Below, piece by piece: positions 5,698 to 6,424 of a stretch of 6,424 nucleotides of DNA (positions are counted from its first letter, which is position 1; each line of letters begins with the position of its first letter). Position numbers and translations under genes: made by a program. Where the stretch lies: contig JAJXZK010000432.1 of NCBI GenBank assembly GCA_021780095.1, positions 1-6,424 of the forward strand. The letters run 5' to 3'. This stretch comes from Acidobacteriota bacterium (GTDB lineage: Bacteria; Acidobacteriota; Terriglobia; Terriglobales; Acidobacteriaceae). The notes beneath the pieces were generated by a model. That model saw only the letters and a list, made by a program, of their open reading frames with translations, ran no database searches and had not been told where the DNA came from.

Positions 5698-6424
5698 ATG
5701 ATATTCAGGGATCGAGTGGATGCGGGACGCCAATTAGCAAAACGACTCGGCAGTTATGCTAACCGCGGCGATGTAATCGTTTTGGGAATTCCTCGCGGCG
5801 GGGTGGCGGTGGCCTACGAAGTAGCTCGGGCTTTGAATGTCCCTTTGGACGTCCTTCTTTCCAGGAAGCTAGGCGTTCCGGGACAAGAGGAACTCGCATT
5901 TGGCGCAATTGCGGCCGGAGATGGAAGATATCTCGATCAACGAGTGATTCAAGCTACGGGCATCTCTGAAAAAGAGATTGCGCGCGTCACCGAGGAGGTA
6001 ACGAAGACGCTGCAACAGCGCGCTCTGCTTTATCGGGGCAACCGTCTTCCGCTTCAGGTGACAGGAAAGACCGTCATCCTGGTGGACGATGGCATCGCCA
6101 CGGGATCGAGTGTATATGCTGCCGTTAACGCGCTGCGCCAGATGAAGCCCGCCAGTCTTGTGCTGGCTGTCCCCGTTGCGCCTGCTACAACCTTCGCATG
6201 GCTGAAGAACGAGGTAGATGAGTTGATTTGCGTGTTCGCGCCGGAACAGTTTTACGCAGTCGGTCAATTCTACGAGGTGTTTTCTCAGGTTGAGGATGAG
6301 GAAGTTCAGGATCTGTTAGAACGCGCTGGGAGATTGGCTGCGGCGAAAAGCTCGACGACTGAATCTGTTTCGATTGGAAACGAGGACGAAGTCTCGATTG
6401 ATTTGGATGATGTGCGCCTTAAGG
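5698..6424 (+). CDS. Phosphoribosyltransferase, COG1926 type, 3' end outside the window
   Basis: At least 242 residues are present and the frame is still open at the right edge. The type I PRTase fold is shown by the PRPP-binding loop VILVDDGIATGSSV (126-139), with the two acidic residues D130-D131 and the glycine-threonine loop, and by the N-terminal GIPRGGVAVAYEVA (30-43), where the PRGG turn is typical of COG1926. LLSRKLGVPGQEELAFGAIA (53-72) is also characteristic. These enzymes are predicted to act on a PRPP-linked base or nucleotide, but the true substrate is unknown. M. tuberculosis Rv0571c, a dormancy gene, is a relative. The PRTase domain ends near 215; a low-complexity Ser/Thr linker (218-228) follows, and then EVSIDLDDVRLK, which resembles the first strand of the dienelactone hydrolase domain fused to some family members. 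GGAG at 5686-5689 lies 8 nt before the start; a TAG at 5659 closes the frame upstream. Confidence 0.9.
   Translation, partial: MIFRDRVDAGRQLAKRLGSYANRGDVIVLGIPRGGVAVAYEVARALNVPLDVLLSRKLGVPGQEELAFGAIAAGDGRYLDQRVIQATGISEKEIARVTEEVTKTLQQRALLYRGNRLPLQVTGKTVILVDDGIATGSSVYAAVNALRQMKPASLVLAVPVAPATTFAWLKNEVDELICVFAPEQFYAVGQFYEVFSQVEDEEVQDLLERAGRLAAAKSSTTESVSIGNEDEVSIDLDDVRLK

Overview
The window is a compact bacterial stress-protection locus. On the + strand, in order, it carries a small heat-shock protein (Hsp20), a divergent GroEL-type chaperonin broken by one in-frame TAA, a 1-Cys-type peroxiredoxin, a small winged-helix-like protein, a short aquaporin, and a COG1926-type phosphoribosyltransferase that runs off the right edge. 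On the - strand, running off the left edge, is the N-terminal part of a divergently oriented gene that may belong to the bacterial eRF1-like (baeRF/Balon) group. No insertion sequence, tRNA, rRNA, CRISPR array or phage gene was seen. The moderately GC-rich composition, roomy intergenic spacers and a second-type GroEL without a groES partner suggest a soil or subsurface bacterium, perhaps Acidobacteriota. That assignment is inference from gene flavour only.

Layout: 1-261 (-) partial eRF1-like gene; 262-769 divergent intergenic region with an inverted repeat; 770-1303 hsp20, followed by a clear Rho-independent terminator (1323-1367); 1479-3107 groEL-like gene with a stop at 2169-2171; 3108-3526 spacer with two palindromes and the first copy of an 18-bp repeat; 3527-4183 peroxiredoxin; 4252-4506 winged-helix-like small protein; 4632-5258 aquaporin; 5259-5697 spacer with a hairpin and the second copy of the 18-bp repeat; 5698-6424 phosphoribosyltransferase, incomplete.

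How the genes could work together (inference): Hsp20 holds unfolding proteins, a GroEL-type chaperonin refolds them, the peroxiredoxin removes peroxides, the aquaporin passes a small neutral solute, and an eRF1-like factor may act on stalled or resting ribosomes. Hsp20, COG1926 phosphoribosyltransferase and an eRF1-like protein (Rv2629) also occur together among the dormancy (DosR) genes of Mycobacterium tuberculosis, so a shared stress or dormancy role is plausible. The gaps and the terminator argue for several transcription units rather than one operon.

The most notable points are: the single nonsense codon in an otherwise full-length, collinear GroEL, at the position equivalent to E. coli residue 231; the altered nucleotide pocket and missing GGM tail of that GroEL; an aquaporin whose second NPA box lacks the selectivity-filter arginine; an 18-bp near-identical element ahead of both the peroxiredoxin and the phosphoribosyltransferase; and the probable start of a second domain at the C-terminal end of the phosphoribosyltransferase.
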